Origin: Halopseudomonas formosensis
GTDB taxonomy: Bacteria > Pseudomonadota > Gammaproteobacteria > Pseudomonadales > Pseudomonadaceae
Length of the DNA: 64,000 bases
Direction: 5' to 3'
NCBI RefSeq assembly: GCF_900115905.1
Contig: NZ_FOYD01000001.1
Coordinates: forward strand, 62,001-126,000
Below the pieces are notes generated by a model that did no database searches, was not told the origin of the DNA, and was given only the letters and a program-made list of their open reading frames with translations. Positions 47,427 to 56,170 of this stretch are shown one piece after another. How positions within the stretch are numbered: position 1 is the stretch's first letter; every line of letters starts with the position of its first letter. Made by a program: the position numbers and the translations under genes.

Positions 47427-47735
47427 ATGGCGTCCCTTGATCTGATTTCCTCCGGCTTCGACGCCGTCCGCCAGGGCCAGTACCGCGCCAACACAGCGGC
47501 GGCGGAGATTGCCCGGGCCGGGGCACTGGTCAACCCGGCGGCGGCCGGGTCCGTGCCGCTGCAGGCTGCCACGGCGCAGCCGGTGGCCAGCACCGCAGTG
47601 GAAAGCAACCGCCCGGTGGACATGGTCAGCGCCCTCGTTGCCCTCGAACAGGCCCGGCAGGAAGTCGAAGCCGGTGCCTCCATCATCGATACCGCCGACG
47701 AGATCCTCGGCACCCTGATCGACATTCACGCCTGA
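47427..47735 (+). CDS. Small flagellar rod/hook-like protein
   Basis: A 102-residue protein. The N-terminus (ISSGFDAVRQGQYRANTAAAEIA) looks like the amphipathic N-terminal helix of flagellar axial proteins. The C-terminus (VDMVSALVALEQARQEVEAG, then ADEILGTLIDI) looks like the matching C-terminal helix of FlgC/FlgE/FlgG-type proteins, joined by a short Ala/Pro-rich linker. So it has both coiled-coil ends and no body. No flagellar genes are near; it sits between bioD and the acyl-CoA dehydrogenase, as in other Pseudomonas. Function unknown. Confidence 0.7.
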   Translation: MASLDLISSGFDAVRQGQYRANTAAAEIARAGALVNPAAAGSVPLQAATAQPVASTAVESNRPVDMVSALVALEQARQEVEAGASIIDTADEILGTLIDIHA

Positions 47736-47891
47736 CCTGCCGCCTGTCGGCGCACCTGTCCGGGTGCGCCGTTGATCCCGTTCCATGAGTCCTTCCACTG
47801 CTCGCGTCGCCGCGCGGTTCGGTGCGCTCCGGCCTGCGCGGTTTGAAGGAAGTGATCGGGAATGCTATGAATCCATCACCCGTAAAAGGGG

Positions 47892-47920
47892 TTGACAATA
47901 TCCAGGCTAAAACGTAAGTT
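47892..47920 (+). promoter_or_regulatory. Candidate sigma-70 promoter of the acyl-CoA dehydrogenase gene
   Basis: A perfect -35 box TTGACA (47892-47897) is followed after 17 bases by a poor -10 box TAAGTT (47915-47920), just upstream of the 18-bp palindrome at 47930. The layout would let the palindrome block transcription start. Confidence 0.5.
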
Positions 47921-47929
47921 TCAAACACG

Positions 47930-47947
47930 TGTTTGAATGGGCCGTCC
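47930..47947. promoter_or_regulatory. PsrA-type fatty-acid operator
   Basis: A perfect 18-bp palindrome TTCAAACACGTGTTTGAA. The CAAAC-N4-GTTTG core matches the published PsrA consensus G/CAAAC(N2-4)GTTTG/C in Pseudomonas. It lies about 49 bases before the start of a beta-oxidation gene, a known kind of PsrA target. PsrA is released by long-chain fatty acids, so induction by fatty acids is expected. Confidence 0.78.
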
Positions 47948-47995
47948 GGCTCGTCGCCGTCCCTATTCCAAAATTCATCGTTGAGGTCAGTACAC

Positions 47996-49801
47996 ATGCC
48001 CGAATACAAGGCTCCCCTGCGCGACATTCGTTTCGTACGCGACGAAGTACTGGGTTATGAAGAACATTATCAGAGCGTGCCGGGTTGCGAAGACGCAACT
48101 CCTGACATGGTCAATGCCATCCTGGAAGAGGGTGCCAAGTTCTGCGAGCAGGTTATCGCGCCGCTGAACCGCGTGGGCGATATCGAAGGCTGCACATGGA
48201 CTCCGGAAGGTGTGAAGACCCCCACCGGTTTCAAGGAAGCCTATCAGCAGTTCGTTGAAGGCGGCTGGCCGAGCCTGTCCCTGGATCCCGAATACGGTGG
48301 TCAGGGGCTGCCCGACTCCCTGGGTCTGGCCATCAGCGAGATGGTCGGTCAGGCCAACTGGTCCTGGGGCATGTACCCCGGCCTGTCCCATGGCGCGATG
48401 AACACCATCGAAGCCCACGGTACCGAAGAGCAGAAGCAGGTTTATCTGACCAAGCTGGTTTCCGGCCTGTGGACCGGCACCATGTGTCTGACCGAACCCC
48501 ACTGCGGCACCGACCTGGGCATGCTGCGCACCAAGGCTGAGCCGGCTGAAGACGGCAGCTACCGCATTTCCGGTACCAAGATCTTCATCTCCTCTGGCGA
48601 GCACGACATGGCCGAGAACATCGTTCATATCGTCCTGGCCCGCCTGCCCGATGCACCGGCCGGCACCAAGGGGATTTCCCTGTTCATCGTGCCCAAGTTC
48701 CTGCCCGACGCCAACGGCGAAAAGGGCGAGCGCAACGGTGTGAACTGCGGCTCCCTGGAGCACAAGATGGGCATCCACGGTAACGCTACCTGTGTGATGA
48801 ACTTCGACAACGCCACCGGTTTCCTGATCGGGCCGCCGAATAAAGGCCTGAACTGCATGTTCACCTTCATGAACACTGCCCGTCTGGGTACCGCTCTGCA
48901 GGGGCTGGCCCATGCCGAGGTAGCCTTCCAGGGTGGTATCACCTACGCCCGCGAGCGTCTGCAGATGCGTGCCCTGAGCGGTCCGAAGGCGCCCGAGAAG
49001 CCCGCTGACCCGATCATCGTGCACCCTGACGTGCGCCGCATGCTGCTGACCATGAAGGCCTTTGCCGAAGGCAACCGCGCCATGGTGTACTTCGCTGCCA
49101 AGCAGGTCGACATCATCAAGCGCAGCAAGGACGAAGAACAGAAGAAACTGGCTGACTCCCTGCTGGCCTTCCTGACTCCGATCGCCAAGGCGTTCATGAC
49201 CGAAGTCGGTTTCGAAGCTGCCAACCACGGCGTGCAAATCTACGGCGGTCATGGCTTCATCTCCGAGTGGGGCATGGAACAGAACGTGCGTGACGCCCGT
49301 ATCTCCATGCTGTACGAAGGCACCACCGGCATCCAGGCACTGGACCTGCTGGGCCGCAAGGTACTGATGACCCAGGGCGCCACCCTGCAGAACTTCACCA
49401 AGATCGTGCACAAGTTCTGCAAGGCCCAGGAAGGTAACGAAGCCATCAAGCACCTGGTAGGCCCGCTGGCCAACCTGAACAAGGAATGGACTGACATCAC
49501 CATGAAGATCGGCATGGCCGCGATGAAGGACCGCGAAATGGTCGGTGCCGCCTCCGTGGACTACCTGATGTATTCCGGCTACGTCTGCCTGGCGTACTTC
49601 TGGGCCGACATGGCCCGTGTCGCTGCCGAGAAGCTGGCCGCCGGCACCAGCGAGGAAGGCTTCTACAAGGCCAAGCTGCAGACTGCGCAGTTCTACTATC
49701 AGCGCATCCTGCCGCGCACCCGCGCCCACGTTGAAGCCATGCTGTCCGGTTCCGACAACCTGATGGCCATGGACGAGGAAAACTTCTCGCTGGGCTACTG
49801 A
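47996..49801 (+). CDS. Acyl-CoA dehydrogenase, long type (FadE-like)
   Basis: A 601-residue FAD-linked acyl-CoA dehydrogenase. The motif GTMCLTEPHCGTDLGMLRTKAEP precedes the FAD-binding middle domain; GGHGFISEWGMEQNVRDARI and SMLYEGTTGIQALDLLGRKV contain the C-terminal active-site region. The start at 47996 (MPEYKAPLRDIRF) fits the family; the upstream frame to 47933 lies over the operator. A strong terminator follows. Paralogue of 38999-40801. Fatty-acid beta-oxidation role, probably PsrA-controlled. Confidence 0.94.
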   Translation: MPEYKAPLRDIRFVRDEVLGYEEHYQSVPGCEDATPDMVNAILEEGAKFCEQVIAPLNRVGDIEGCTWTPEGVKTPTGFKEAYQQFVEGGWPSLSLDPEYGGQGLPDSLGLAISEMVGQANWSWGMYPGLSHGAMNTIEAHGTEEQKQVYLTKLVSGLWTGTMCLTEPHCGTDLGMLRTKAEPAEDGSYRISGTKIFISSGEHDMAENIVHIVLARLPDAPAGTKGISLFIVPKFLPDANGEKGERNGVNCGSLEHKMGIHGNATCVMNFDNATGFLIGPPNKGLNCMFTFMNTARLGTALQGLAHAEVAFQGGITYARERLQMRALSGPKAPEKPADPIIVHPDVRRMLLTMKAFAEGNRAMVYFAAKQVDIIKRSKDEEQKKLADSLLAFLTPIAKAFMTEVGFEAANHGVQIYGGHGFISEWGMEQNVRDARISMLYEGTTGIQALDLLGRKVLMTQGATLQNFTKIVHKFCKAQEGNEAIKHLVGPLANLNKEWTDITMKIGMAAMKDREMVGAASVDYLMYSGYVCLAYFWADMARVAAEKLAAGTSEEGFYKAKLQTAQFYYQRILPRTRAHVEAMLSGSDNLMAMDEENFSLGY

Positions 49802-49826
49802 TAGCCAGCGACAGGTGATCCAAAAA

Positions 49827-49856
49827 GCCGCCCCGGGAAACCGGGGCGGCTTTTTT
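49827..49856 (+). terminator. Rho-independent terminator after the acyl-CoA dehydrogenase gene
   Basis: A perfect 10-bp stem GCCGCCCCGG-gaaa-CCGGGGCGGC (49827-49850) followed by TTTTTT (49851-49856), 26 bases after the stop codon. Confidence 0.95.
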
Positions 49857-49963
49857 GTGCCCTGTGAACCAGATCCCAATGGCAGGACAAAGGTTTTGCC
49901 CCACTGCGGATTCACCGGGATCATGGCCGCTTCAGCTCACCGGTTTCAGGAATTGAAGCGGCA

Positions 49964-50242
49964 ATGATCAAGATAGGTATAGGTTCCAGGACCTCCACCG
50001 GCGGCGCAGTGATCGAAGGCAACCCGGGCATCCAGTTTGATGGCCTGGTAGCCAGCTCGGTCGGGCACAAGGCGACCTGCCCGAAATGCAAGAAGGGCGT
50101 CGGGCCCATAGTCGCGGTTGGTCCGCGCACCGTCATGCTGCCCGCCGGACCCGCCGCCCGCGCCGGTGACTACGTCGCCTGCGGTTGCCCCGCCGGCTCG
50201 AATACCCTGCTGCCGGACGGCACCATTCATATCGGCGGCTGA
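49964..50242 (+). CDS. PAAR-domain protein, domain only
   Basis: A 92-residue stand-alone PAAR protein (MIKIGIGSRTSTGGAVIEG; GHKATCPKCKKG; MLPAGPAARAGDYVACGCPA). It is closely related to the N-terminal domain of the protein at 14908-15816 but lacks any extension. PAAR proteins form the sharp tip of the type VI spike and can carry effectors non-covalently. The next gene encodes a Tai4-like lipoprotein 13 bases downstream. No VgrG or amidase gene is near. Confidence 0.88.
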   Translation: MIKIGIGSRTSTGGAVIEGNPGIQFDGLVASSVGHKATCPKCKKGVGPIVAVGPRTVMLPAGPAARAGDYVACGCPAGSNTLLPDGTIHIGG

Positions 50243-50255
50243 GCAGGGCGCACGC

Positions 50256-50693
50256 ATGTTGACCGCGCTCAGAACGGGAGTGCTGAAGGTCCTTTCACTG
50301 GTGACGGCATCGGTCTTGACGGCCTGTACCGCGTCCACGGACGACGTGGCGCATGCCCGCCGGATGCTGAGCCATTATGCGCTGGCCAGCTGCCTGGCAG
50401 ACGCCTATCCCTCGGAGCCGGGATTCACCGAGGATGCGCAGGCGGCTGTCGGCGCTTATCACTTTCTGGGGCAAGGCGCTCACCGCATCGTGCAGGACGA
50501 GGATACCCTGGAGGTGCTGCATGATCCCTATGCCGCGGTAAGGGAATACATTCTGCGGCAGGCGGCCGCCGAACCGGCAGTCATGAAGCAGGGCGGTGAC
50601 AATGCATTCGCCAGTTGCCTGCAGGTGCTGTCCTCGTCTGAGTTCGAGACGCTGGTGCGGGATCAGGACAGCTATATCGACAGGCCGGACTGA
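50256..50693 (+). CDS. Tai4-like immunity lipoprotein
   Basis: A 145-residue protein with a lipoprotein-type signal peptide (lipobox LTAC, about residue 24). The mature part resembles Tai4, the periplasmic immunity protein against the type VI amidase Tae4: SHYALASCLADAYP, a helical middle, and a conserved second Cys in FASCLQVLSSSEFETLV. The ATG at 50256 is chosen because the frame from 50118 overlaps the PAAR gene. Its partner would be an amidase, but no tae4-like gene is present; it follows a bare PAAR gene. Family assignment is from memory of sequence patterns. Confidence 0.62.
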   Translation: MLTALRTGVLKVLSLVTASVLTACTASTDDVAHARRMLSHYALASCLADAYPSEPGFTEDAQAAVGAYHFLGQGAHRIVQDEDTLEVLHDPYAAVREYILRQAAAEPAVMKQGGDNAFASCLQVLSSSEFETLVRDQDSYIDRPD

Positions 50694-50710
50694 ATCGCTC
50701 CCGGCGCTGC

Positions 50711-51925
50711 TCATGCATCCCAGGCCAGCCGTATTCCGCTGAACTGCCAGCGCGCCCAGGGCGGGAAGAAGTTGCGATAGCTCGGGCGGCTGTGGCCGGG
50801 CGGGGTGGCCAGGGAGCCACCGCGCAGGACCATCTGGTTGATCATGAACTTGCCGTTGTACTCGCCCACCGCGCCGGCCGCCGGACGGAAGCCGGGGTAG
50901 GGCAGGTAGGCGCTGTTGCACCATTGCCAGACTTCATCATGCAGCCCCTCCACTTCAGTGCTCCGAGTGGCGGCATGTTCCCATTCCGCTTCGGTTGGCA
51001 GACGGGCACCGGCCCAGCGGGCGAAGGCGTCCGCCTCGTAGAAGCTGACATGGCTCAGAGTCGCCGCCGGCTCCATGGCCATCGGCCCGTGCAGGGTGAA
51101 GACCTGCCAGCCCTCGTCCCCATGCTGCCAGTACAGCGGGGCTTGCCAGCCTCCTTCACAGACCGCGTCCCACCCGTCTGACAGCCAGAGCTCGGGGCGT
51201 TGATAACCGCCGTCGAGCATGAACTCCAGATATTCCACATTGGTGACGTTGCGGCTGGCCAGTGCAAAGGGCTCCAGCCACACGCGGTGGCGGGGCGTTT
51301 CATTGTCATAGCAGAAGCCCGCTCCGGTATGGCCCACTTCCACCAGACCGCCGGGCAGCGGCAGTCGCCGGGGCGCATGGCGGTTGTGTTCGGGCATCGC
51401 CGGGTCCGGGCCGCTCGGCCGCCAGGCGGGAAGCAGGGGATTGCAGGAGAAGTGATGCTTGAGGTCGGTGAGCAGCAGTTCCTGATGCTGCTGTTCATGA
51501 TTGAGCCCCAGTTCGACCAGCGCCAGTGCGTCCGCACCGAGCTGGTTGTCCGCCAGCAGCTCGCTCAGGTGCCGGTCGACATGTTCCCGGTATGCGAGCA
51601 CCTGTTCCAGGGACGGGCGGGACAGCAGTCCGCGCTGTGGGCGTGCATGCCGCGGCCCGATGCCTACGTAGTAGGAATTGAACAGCACCGCGTAGGCAGG
51701 GTTGAAGGCCGCTAACGGGGTGGGCAGGCGCAGCAGGATGAAGGTCTCGAAGAACCAGCTGGTATGGGCCAGGTGCCATTTGACCGGGCTGGCCTCGGGC
51801 ATCGACTGGAGCTGGCAGTCCTCGGCACTGAGCCCCTCGGCCAGTGCCAGACTGTGCCGGCGTATGCCCTGGTAGCGGCGAACAAGCTCACCGCCTGCAG
51901 CCATGGTGGGCGGTTGCCGGCTCAT
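50711..51925 (-). CDS. egtB: Ergothioneine sulfoxide synthase EgtB
   Basis: A 404-residue non-haem iron enzyme. The N-terminal DinB-like domain supplies metal ligands in WHLAHTSWFFE and LNHEQQHQELLLTD; the C-terminal FGE-sulfatase domain includes PVEVGHTGAGFCYDNE-like and GARLPTEAEWEHAA runs. EgtB joins a sulphur donor to hercynine. The ATG at 51925 overlaps the egtD stop (ATGA), so it starts there and not at 51976. With egtD it forms a two-gene ergothioneine operon; the sulphur-releasing lyase is not in the window. Confidence 0.88.
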   Translation of the reverse strand: MSRQPPTMAAGGELVRRYQGIRRHSLALAEGLSAEDCQLQSMPEASPVKWHLAHTSWFFETFILLRLPTPLAAFNPAYAVLFNSYYVGIGPRHARPQRGLLSRPSLEQVLAYREHVDRHLSELLADNQLGADALALVELGLNHEQQHQELLLTDLKHHFSCNPLLPAWRPSGPDPAMPEHNRHAPRRLPLPGGLVEVGHTGAGFCYDNETPRHRVWLEPFALASRNVTNVEYLEFMLDGGYQRPELWLSDGWDAVCEGGWQAPLYWQHGDEGWQVFTLHGPMAMEPAATLSHVSFYEADAFARWAGARLPTEAEWEHAATRSTEVEGLHDEVWQWCNSAYLPYPGFRPAAGAVGEYNGKFMINQMVLRGGSLATPPGHSRPSYRNFFPPWARWQFSGIRLAWDA

Positions 51926-52905
51926 GCGTTGGGCTCCGCGAGGAAGATGCCGAACCAGCCACGGGCATCGGTCCACATCTGCTGGCGAGGGAAACCGGCC
52001 TCTGCCAGCAGCAGGCCGAAGCTGGCGGGGGTGTACTTGTGCGAGTGCTCGGTGATGATGTATTCGCCGCAGCGGAACTGGCGAACGGCGGAGCTGCCCA
52101 GACGCACGGTCTGCGGGCGGGTGGCGATCAGGCGCATCTCGATGCGGCTGTTCCGGGCGTCATAGACAGCGCTGTGCTCGAAGGCGTCGGGATTGAAGTC
52201 GGCTTGCAGCAGTCGGTTGACCACCTGCAGGACGTTGAGATTGAAAGCGGCGGTCAGCCCCTGGCTGTCATTGTAGGCCGCTTCCATTACCGGCAATGGC
52301 TTGACCAGATCCGCGCCGATCAGCAACTGGCCGCGCTGACCGCAGTGCTCACGGATACGCCGCAGCAATCGCAGGGCCTGATTGCGGTCGAAGTTGCCGA
52401 TGGAGGAGCCGGGGTAGAAGAATACCGGTGGGCTGTCCGCTTCTTCGGCGAGCAGCTCCTTCAGATCAAGACGGCGGGTGAAGTCGCTGACCACGCCCAC
52501 GCATTCGAGGTCGGGGTAGCCGTCGGCAATATTGGCCAGGCAGGCACGGATGTAGTCGCCGGCGATATCCACCCCGATCACCCGGGACGGGCTGAAATGC
52601 TGCAGCCAGCTGCGGGTCTTGCTGCAGTCGCCGCAGCCCAGATCGACCCATTGCGCCTGCGGGCGCAGGGTGGCGCTGATCTCGTCGGCGTAGTGCCGGA
52701 GAATACCGGCCTCGGTGCGGGTGGGATAGTACTCTTCCAGGTCGCACAGCCGGGTGAACAGCTGGCAGCCGATCTCATCGTAGAAGAACTTGGGGTTGAT
52801 GCTGGCCTGGGATTGCATCAGGCCGTCGAGCAGTTGTTGTTTTTCTTTCGCCTGATCCGGTGGCAGCAGGTTTTCCAGACGGGGTAAGGGCGTGGCTGTA
52901 TTCAC
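51922..52905 (-). CDS. egtD: L-histidine N(alpha)-methyltransferase EgtD
   Basis: A 327-residue SAM-dependent methyltransferase that trimethylates histidine to hercynine. PKFFYDEIGCQLF near the N-terminus, WVDLGCGDCSKT (SAM loop), VFFYPGSSIGNF and a C-terminal SHKYTPASF are family motifs. The GTG at 52905 has GGAG upstream and gives the usual length; the frame to 52983 is not needed. First gene of the operon. Confidence 0.92.
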   Translation of the reverse strand: MNTATPLPRLENLLPPDQAKEKQQLLDGLMQSQASINPKFFYDEIGCQLFTRLCDLEEYYPTRTEAGILRHYADEISATLRPQAQWVDLGCGDCSKTRSWLQHFSPSRVIGVDIAGDYIRACLANIADGYPDLECVGVVSDFTRRLDLKELLAEEADSPPVFFYPGSSIGNFDRNQALRLLRRIREHCGQRGQLLIGADLVKPLPVMEAAYNDSQGLTAAFNLNVLQVVNRLLQADFNPDAFEHSAVYDARNSRIEMRLIATRPQTVRLGSSAVRQFRCGEYIITEHSHKYTPASFGLLLAEAGFPRQQMWTDARGWFGIFLAEPNA

Positions 52906-53011
52906 GGCGACTCCGGTGGTTGAGGCTCCCACTGAGTCTGGCACAGCGGGCCGGGTCTGCCATGCGTATTGACGGACGGGCATCCGATGGGCGGATGCCC
53001 GTAATGGAACT

Positions 53012-53536
53012 CTAGTCGGCGTTCTCCGCCACCTGCCGGATCATCTTGAACAGCTTGCGCGATGCCGCCGGCGGCTTGTTCTCCGCTGCTTCCTTCTGGG
53101 CCTGGCGTACCAGTTGGCGAATGGTCTGGCGGTCGGCGTCAGGGTAGGCGGCGATGAAGGCTTCCTGCTCCTCGGGGCTGCCGGTCAGCAGGCGGTCACG
53201 CCAGCGCTCGAGCTGGTGGAAATACTGGGCGTGGGCCTGGCTGCTGCTGTCCAGGCGCTCGACATAGGCCTGAATGGCCTCGAGATCGGGTTGCTCGCGC
53301 ATCAATTTCCCGACAAAACTGAGGTGGCGCTTGAGTGCGCCGCGGGCAGTGTGGCGGTGGGCCTCTTCCAGTGCGGCACGGAGCTTGTCGGTCAGCGGCA
53401 GCTTCTCCAGCTGCGCGGGTTTGAGCTCAACCAGGCGGCGCCCCAGTTCCTGATAGGCCTGCATCTCGCGCTTGATCTGGCTCTTGCTTTTCTCTTCGTC
53501 CTGCGGACCGTCATGCTCTTCAGGAAATTCTGTCAT
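53012..53536 (-). CDS. darP: Ribosome-associated protein DarP (YjgA)
   Basis: A 174-residue highly charged protein of the YjgA/DUF615 family (KSQIKREMQAYQELGRRLVEL; HLSFVGKLMREQPDLEAIQ). It binds late 50S ribosomal precursors and promotes peptidyltransferase centre maturation. The start at 53536 (MTEFPEEHDG) fits the family. Divergent from pmbA. Confidence 0.93.
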   Translation of the reverse strand: MTEFPEEHDGPQDEEKSKSQIKREMQAYQELGRRLVELKPAQLEKLPLTDKLRAALEEAHRHTARGALKRHLSFVGKLMREQPDLEAIQAYVERLDSSSQAHAQYFHQLERWRDRLLTGSPEEQEAFIAAYPDADRQTIRQLVRQAQKEAAENKPPAASRKLFKMIRQVAENAD

Positions 53537-53631
53537 GGTTGCTGCCTGTCTGCCGCTACTGATCAAGGCGACATGATACCCGTTCACAGGCTGGCTGTCC
53601 GGGGTACAATGACCGGCAACAAGGAGATCAC

Positions 53632-54990
53632 ATGAGCCAACAGCTTTCCGAACAGCAATTCGAGGATCCCCGGGCCCTGCGTCAGATGCTTGAGCAGCGG
53701 GTCGCCTTCATCCTGGACGAGGCCTCGCGTCAGGGCGCAGATGCCTGCGAAGTGGCGGTGAGCCAGAACACCGGCCTGTCGGTGGGCGTGCGCCAGGGCG
53801 AGGTCGAGACCGTGGAGCTCAATCGCGATCAGGGCTTCGGCATCACCCTGTATCTGGACGGGCGCAAGGGGTCGGCCAGTACCTCGGATACCTCGGACGA
53901 GGCCATCCGCTCGACCATAAGCGCTGCACTGGCCATCGCCCGCAATACTTCGGTGGATACCTGTGCCGGCCTGGCCGACGCCGAGCTGATGGCCAGGGAT
54001 CTGCCGGATCTGGATCTCTATCATCCCTGGACCCTGACCGCCGAGCAGGCCATCGAGCGCGCGCTGGCCTGTGAGCGGGCGGCGCTGGAGCTGGATGGGC
54101 GGCTGAGCAGTGACAGCGCCAATATCAGCTCCCAGCAGGGCTGCCGGGTCTATGGCAACAGTCACGGTTTCATCGGCAGCTCACTGGGCTCCCGGCACAG
54201 CGCCTCGGCGGTGCTCATCGTCAACACCGAAGACGGCATGCAGCGGGATTATTGGTATACCGTGGATCGTCTGGCCGAGCGCCTGATGAGTCCCGAGGCC
54301 CTGGGGCGCAAGGCCGCCGAGCGCACCCTGGCGCGCATTGGTGCGCGGCCGGTGAACACGGCCCGGGTGCCCGTGCTGTTTGCCGCGGATCAGGCCGCCG
54401 GTCTGCTGGCGCAACTGGTGAATTCGATCTCCGGCGGCGCTGTCTATCGTCAGTCGACCTTCCTGCTCGATGCCATGGGGACGCAGATTTTCCCCGACTG
54501 GGTCACCATCGACGAGCGCCCGCACATGCTCCGGGCCCTGGGCAGTGCTGCCTTCGATGGCGACGGCCTGGCGACCCGCAAGCAGGCCTTCGTACGCGAC
54601 GGGGTACTGCAGAGCTGGGTGCTGAGCACCTACTCCGGGCGTCGGCTCAAGCTGCCGAGTACCGCCAATGCCGGAGGTGTGCACAACCTGCATATCAGCG
54701 CCAACGCCGGTGATCTGGCGGCGCTGCTGAAGGAAATGGGCACCGGCCTGCTGGTAACCGAGCTGATGGGGCAGGGTGTCAACGGCGTGACCGGCGACTA
54801 CTCCCGTGGCGCCGGCGGGTTCTGGGTGGAGAACGGCGTGATCAGCCACCCTGTACGCGAAGTCACCATTGCCGGCAACCTGCGGGAGATGTTCCTCAAT
54901 CTGCGCTGCGTGGGCTCGGATACCGAACGGCGTGGCAACTACCTCACCGGCAGCTGGCTGGTGGATGGCATGACCGTCGGGGGTGCCTGA
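53632..54990 (+). CDS. pmbA: Metalloprotease subunit PmbA/TldE
   Basis: A 452-residue TldE/PmbA protein. The conserved glycine-rich regions near the C-terminus (MGQGVNGVTGDYSRGAGGFWVENG) are intact, and the N-terminal AVSQNTGLSVGVRQGEVETVE is typical. With TldD it degrades unfolded peptides and processes microcins and CcdA. The start has AAGGAG upstream. tldD itself is not in the window, though it normally lies close by. Confidence 0.94.
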   Translation: MSQQLSEQQFEDPRALRQMLEQRVAFILDEASRQGADACEVAVSQNTGLSVGVRQGEVETVELNRDQGFGITLYLDGRKGSASTSDTSDEAIRSTISAALAIARNTSVDTCAGLADAELMARDLPDLDLYHPWTLTAEQAIERALACERAALELDGRLSSDSANISSQQGCRVYGNSHGFIGSSLGSRHSASAVLIVNTEDGMQRDYWYTVDRLAERLMSPEALGRKAAERTLARIGARPVNTARVPVLFAADQAAGLLAQLVNSISGGAVYRQSTFLLDAMGTQIFPDWVTIDERPHMLRALGSAAFDGDGLATRKQAFVRDGVLQSWVLSTYSGRRLKLPSTANAGGVHNLHISANAGDLAALLKEMGTGLLVTELMGQGVNGVTGDYSRGAGGFWVENGVISHPVREVTIAGNLREMFLNLRCVGSDTERRGNYLTGSWLVDGMTVGGA

Positions 54991-55035
54991 GGGCGCCGGA
55001 GCGTCGGCAGGCGTAGCGCGGGTGAGCTGCCCCCG

Positions 55036-55314
55036 TTACTCGCCTTCTTCGAAGTAGTTGTTGATCAGCCCTACCAGGTCGGCCATGGCCTGCTCGGCCT
55101 GCTCTCCGTCGCAGGTAATGCACACTTCGGTGCCCTTGCTGGCGGCCAGCATCATGACCTGCATGATGTTGGTGCCATCCACCATCTGCTGTTCCGAGCC
55201 GCCGATGCGCACGCTGCAGTTATGCCGCTTGGCAACATTGACGAACTTGGCGGCAGCACGGGCGTGCAGCCCCAGCTTGTTGATGATCTGGACGCGCTGG
55301 GTAATCTGGGTCAT
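55036..55314 (-). CDS. ptsO: Phosphocarrier NPr (HPr-like) of the nitrogen PTS
   Basis: A 92-residue HPr-like protein. The phospho-acceptor His17 is in [13 protein letters not shown]. It relays phosphate from EI-Ntr to PtsN. The ATG at 55314 overlaps the rapZ stop (ATGA). Last gene of the rpoN-linked operon. Confidence 0.93.
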   Translation of the reverse strand: MTQITQRVQIINKLGLHARAAAKFVNVAKRHNCSVRIGGSEQQMVDGTNIMQVMMLAASKGTEVCITCDGEQAEQAMADLVGLINNYFEEGE

Positions 55315-56165
55315 GGCAGGTCGCGGTGGCGGATCAGCAGGTTGGAGAAATTGTCGCTCAGATCCTGCACCAGCCGTTCGGCGATGTAAACCGAACGGTG
55401 ATGTCCACCGGTACAGCCAATGGCGATGCTCATATAGCTGCGCTCGCCGGCGGCGTAGCGGGGCAGCCACTTGTGCAGGAACTGGAAGATGTCCTGATAC
55501 ATCTCCTGCACATCGGGCTGGGCTTCCAGATAGTCGCGAATGGGTTCGTCCTTGCCACAGAAGGGGCGCAGATCGGGCTTCCAGTAGGGGTTGGGCAGGC
55601 AGCGCACATCGAACACCAGGTCCGCATCCACCGGCACACCGCGTTTGAAGCCGAAGGACTGGATGAGGATGGAGGGCCCGTTGTTCTGACTGCTCAGCAG
55701 ACGATGCTTGAGCTGGTCACGCAGCTGATAGAGGGTCAGGTGGCTGGTGTCGATCTTCAGGCTGGCCAGATCGATGATCGGCTCCAGCAGCTTGAGCTCG
55801 GCGGCGATGGCCTCGCCCAGTGACAGGTTGCCATCGGTCAGCGGATGCTTGCGGCGGGTCTCGGAAAAGCGCTTGATCAGCACCTCGTCGGTAGCAGCCA
55901 GGAACAGCACATCGCAGGTGATGCCCGCATCCCGGACCTGCTTGAGCAATTCCGGGAAACGTTTCAGGTCACTGGGCAGGTTGCGTGCATCGATACTGAT
56001 GGCCACCTTGGGCAGGCTCAGATCGGTGTTCTGGGCCTGGCGGGCCAGCTCGGGGAGCAGGCCGGCAGGCAGGTTGTCGATGCAATAGAAGCCGTTGTCT
56101 TCCAGCAGATGCAGGGCAGTACTCTTGCCCGAGCCGGAGCGGCCGCTGACCACCACAAGTCGCAC
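55311..56165 (-). CDS. rapZ: RNase adapter protein RapZ
   Basis: A 284-residue protein with Walker [10 protein letters not shown] (8-16) and the C-terminal RNA- and metabolite-binding domain ([18 protein letters not shown]). In enterobacteria RapZ senses glucosamine-6-phosphate and directs RNase E to the sRNA GlmZ. Length is normal. Between ptsN and ptsO in the usual order. Confidence 0.94.
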   Translation of the reverse strand: MRLVVVSGRSGSGKSTALHLLEDNGFYCIDNLPAGLLPELARQAQNTDLSLPKVAISIDARNLPSDLKRFPELLKQVRDAGITCDVLFLAATDEVLIKRFSETRRKHPLTDGNLSLGEAIAAELKLLEPIIDLASLKIDTSHLTLYQLRDQLKHRLLSSQNNGPSILIQSFGFKRGVPVDADLVFDVRCLPNPYWKPDLRPFCGKDEPIRDYLEAQPDVQEMYQDIFQFLHKWLPRYAAGERSYMSIAIGCTGGHHRSVYIAERLVQDLSDNFSNLLIRHRDLP

Positions 56166-56170
56166 GGCGA

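Noticed and set aside
47987-49924. A 645-codon frame antisense to the acyl-CoA dehydrogenase gene
   Set aside because: Shadow of a strongly codon-biased gene; the opposite strand has the family motifs, promoter and terminator.
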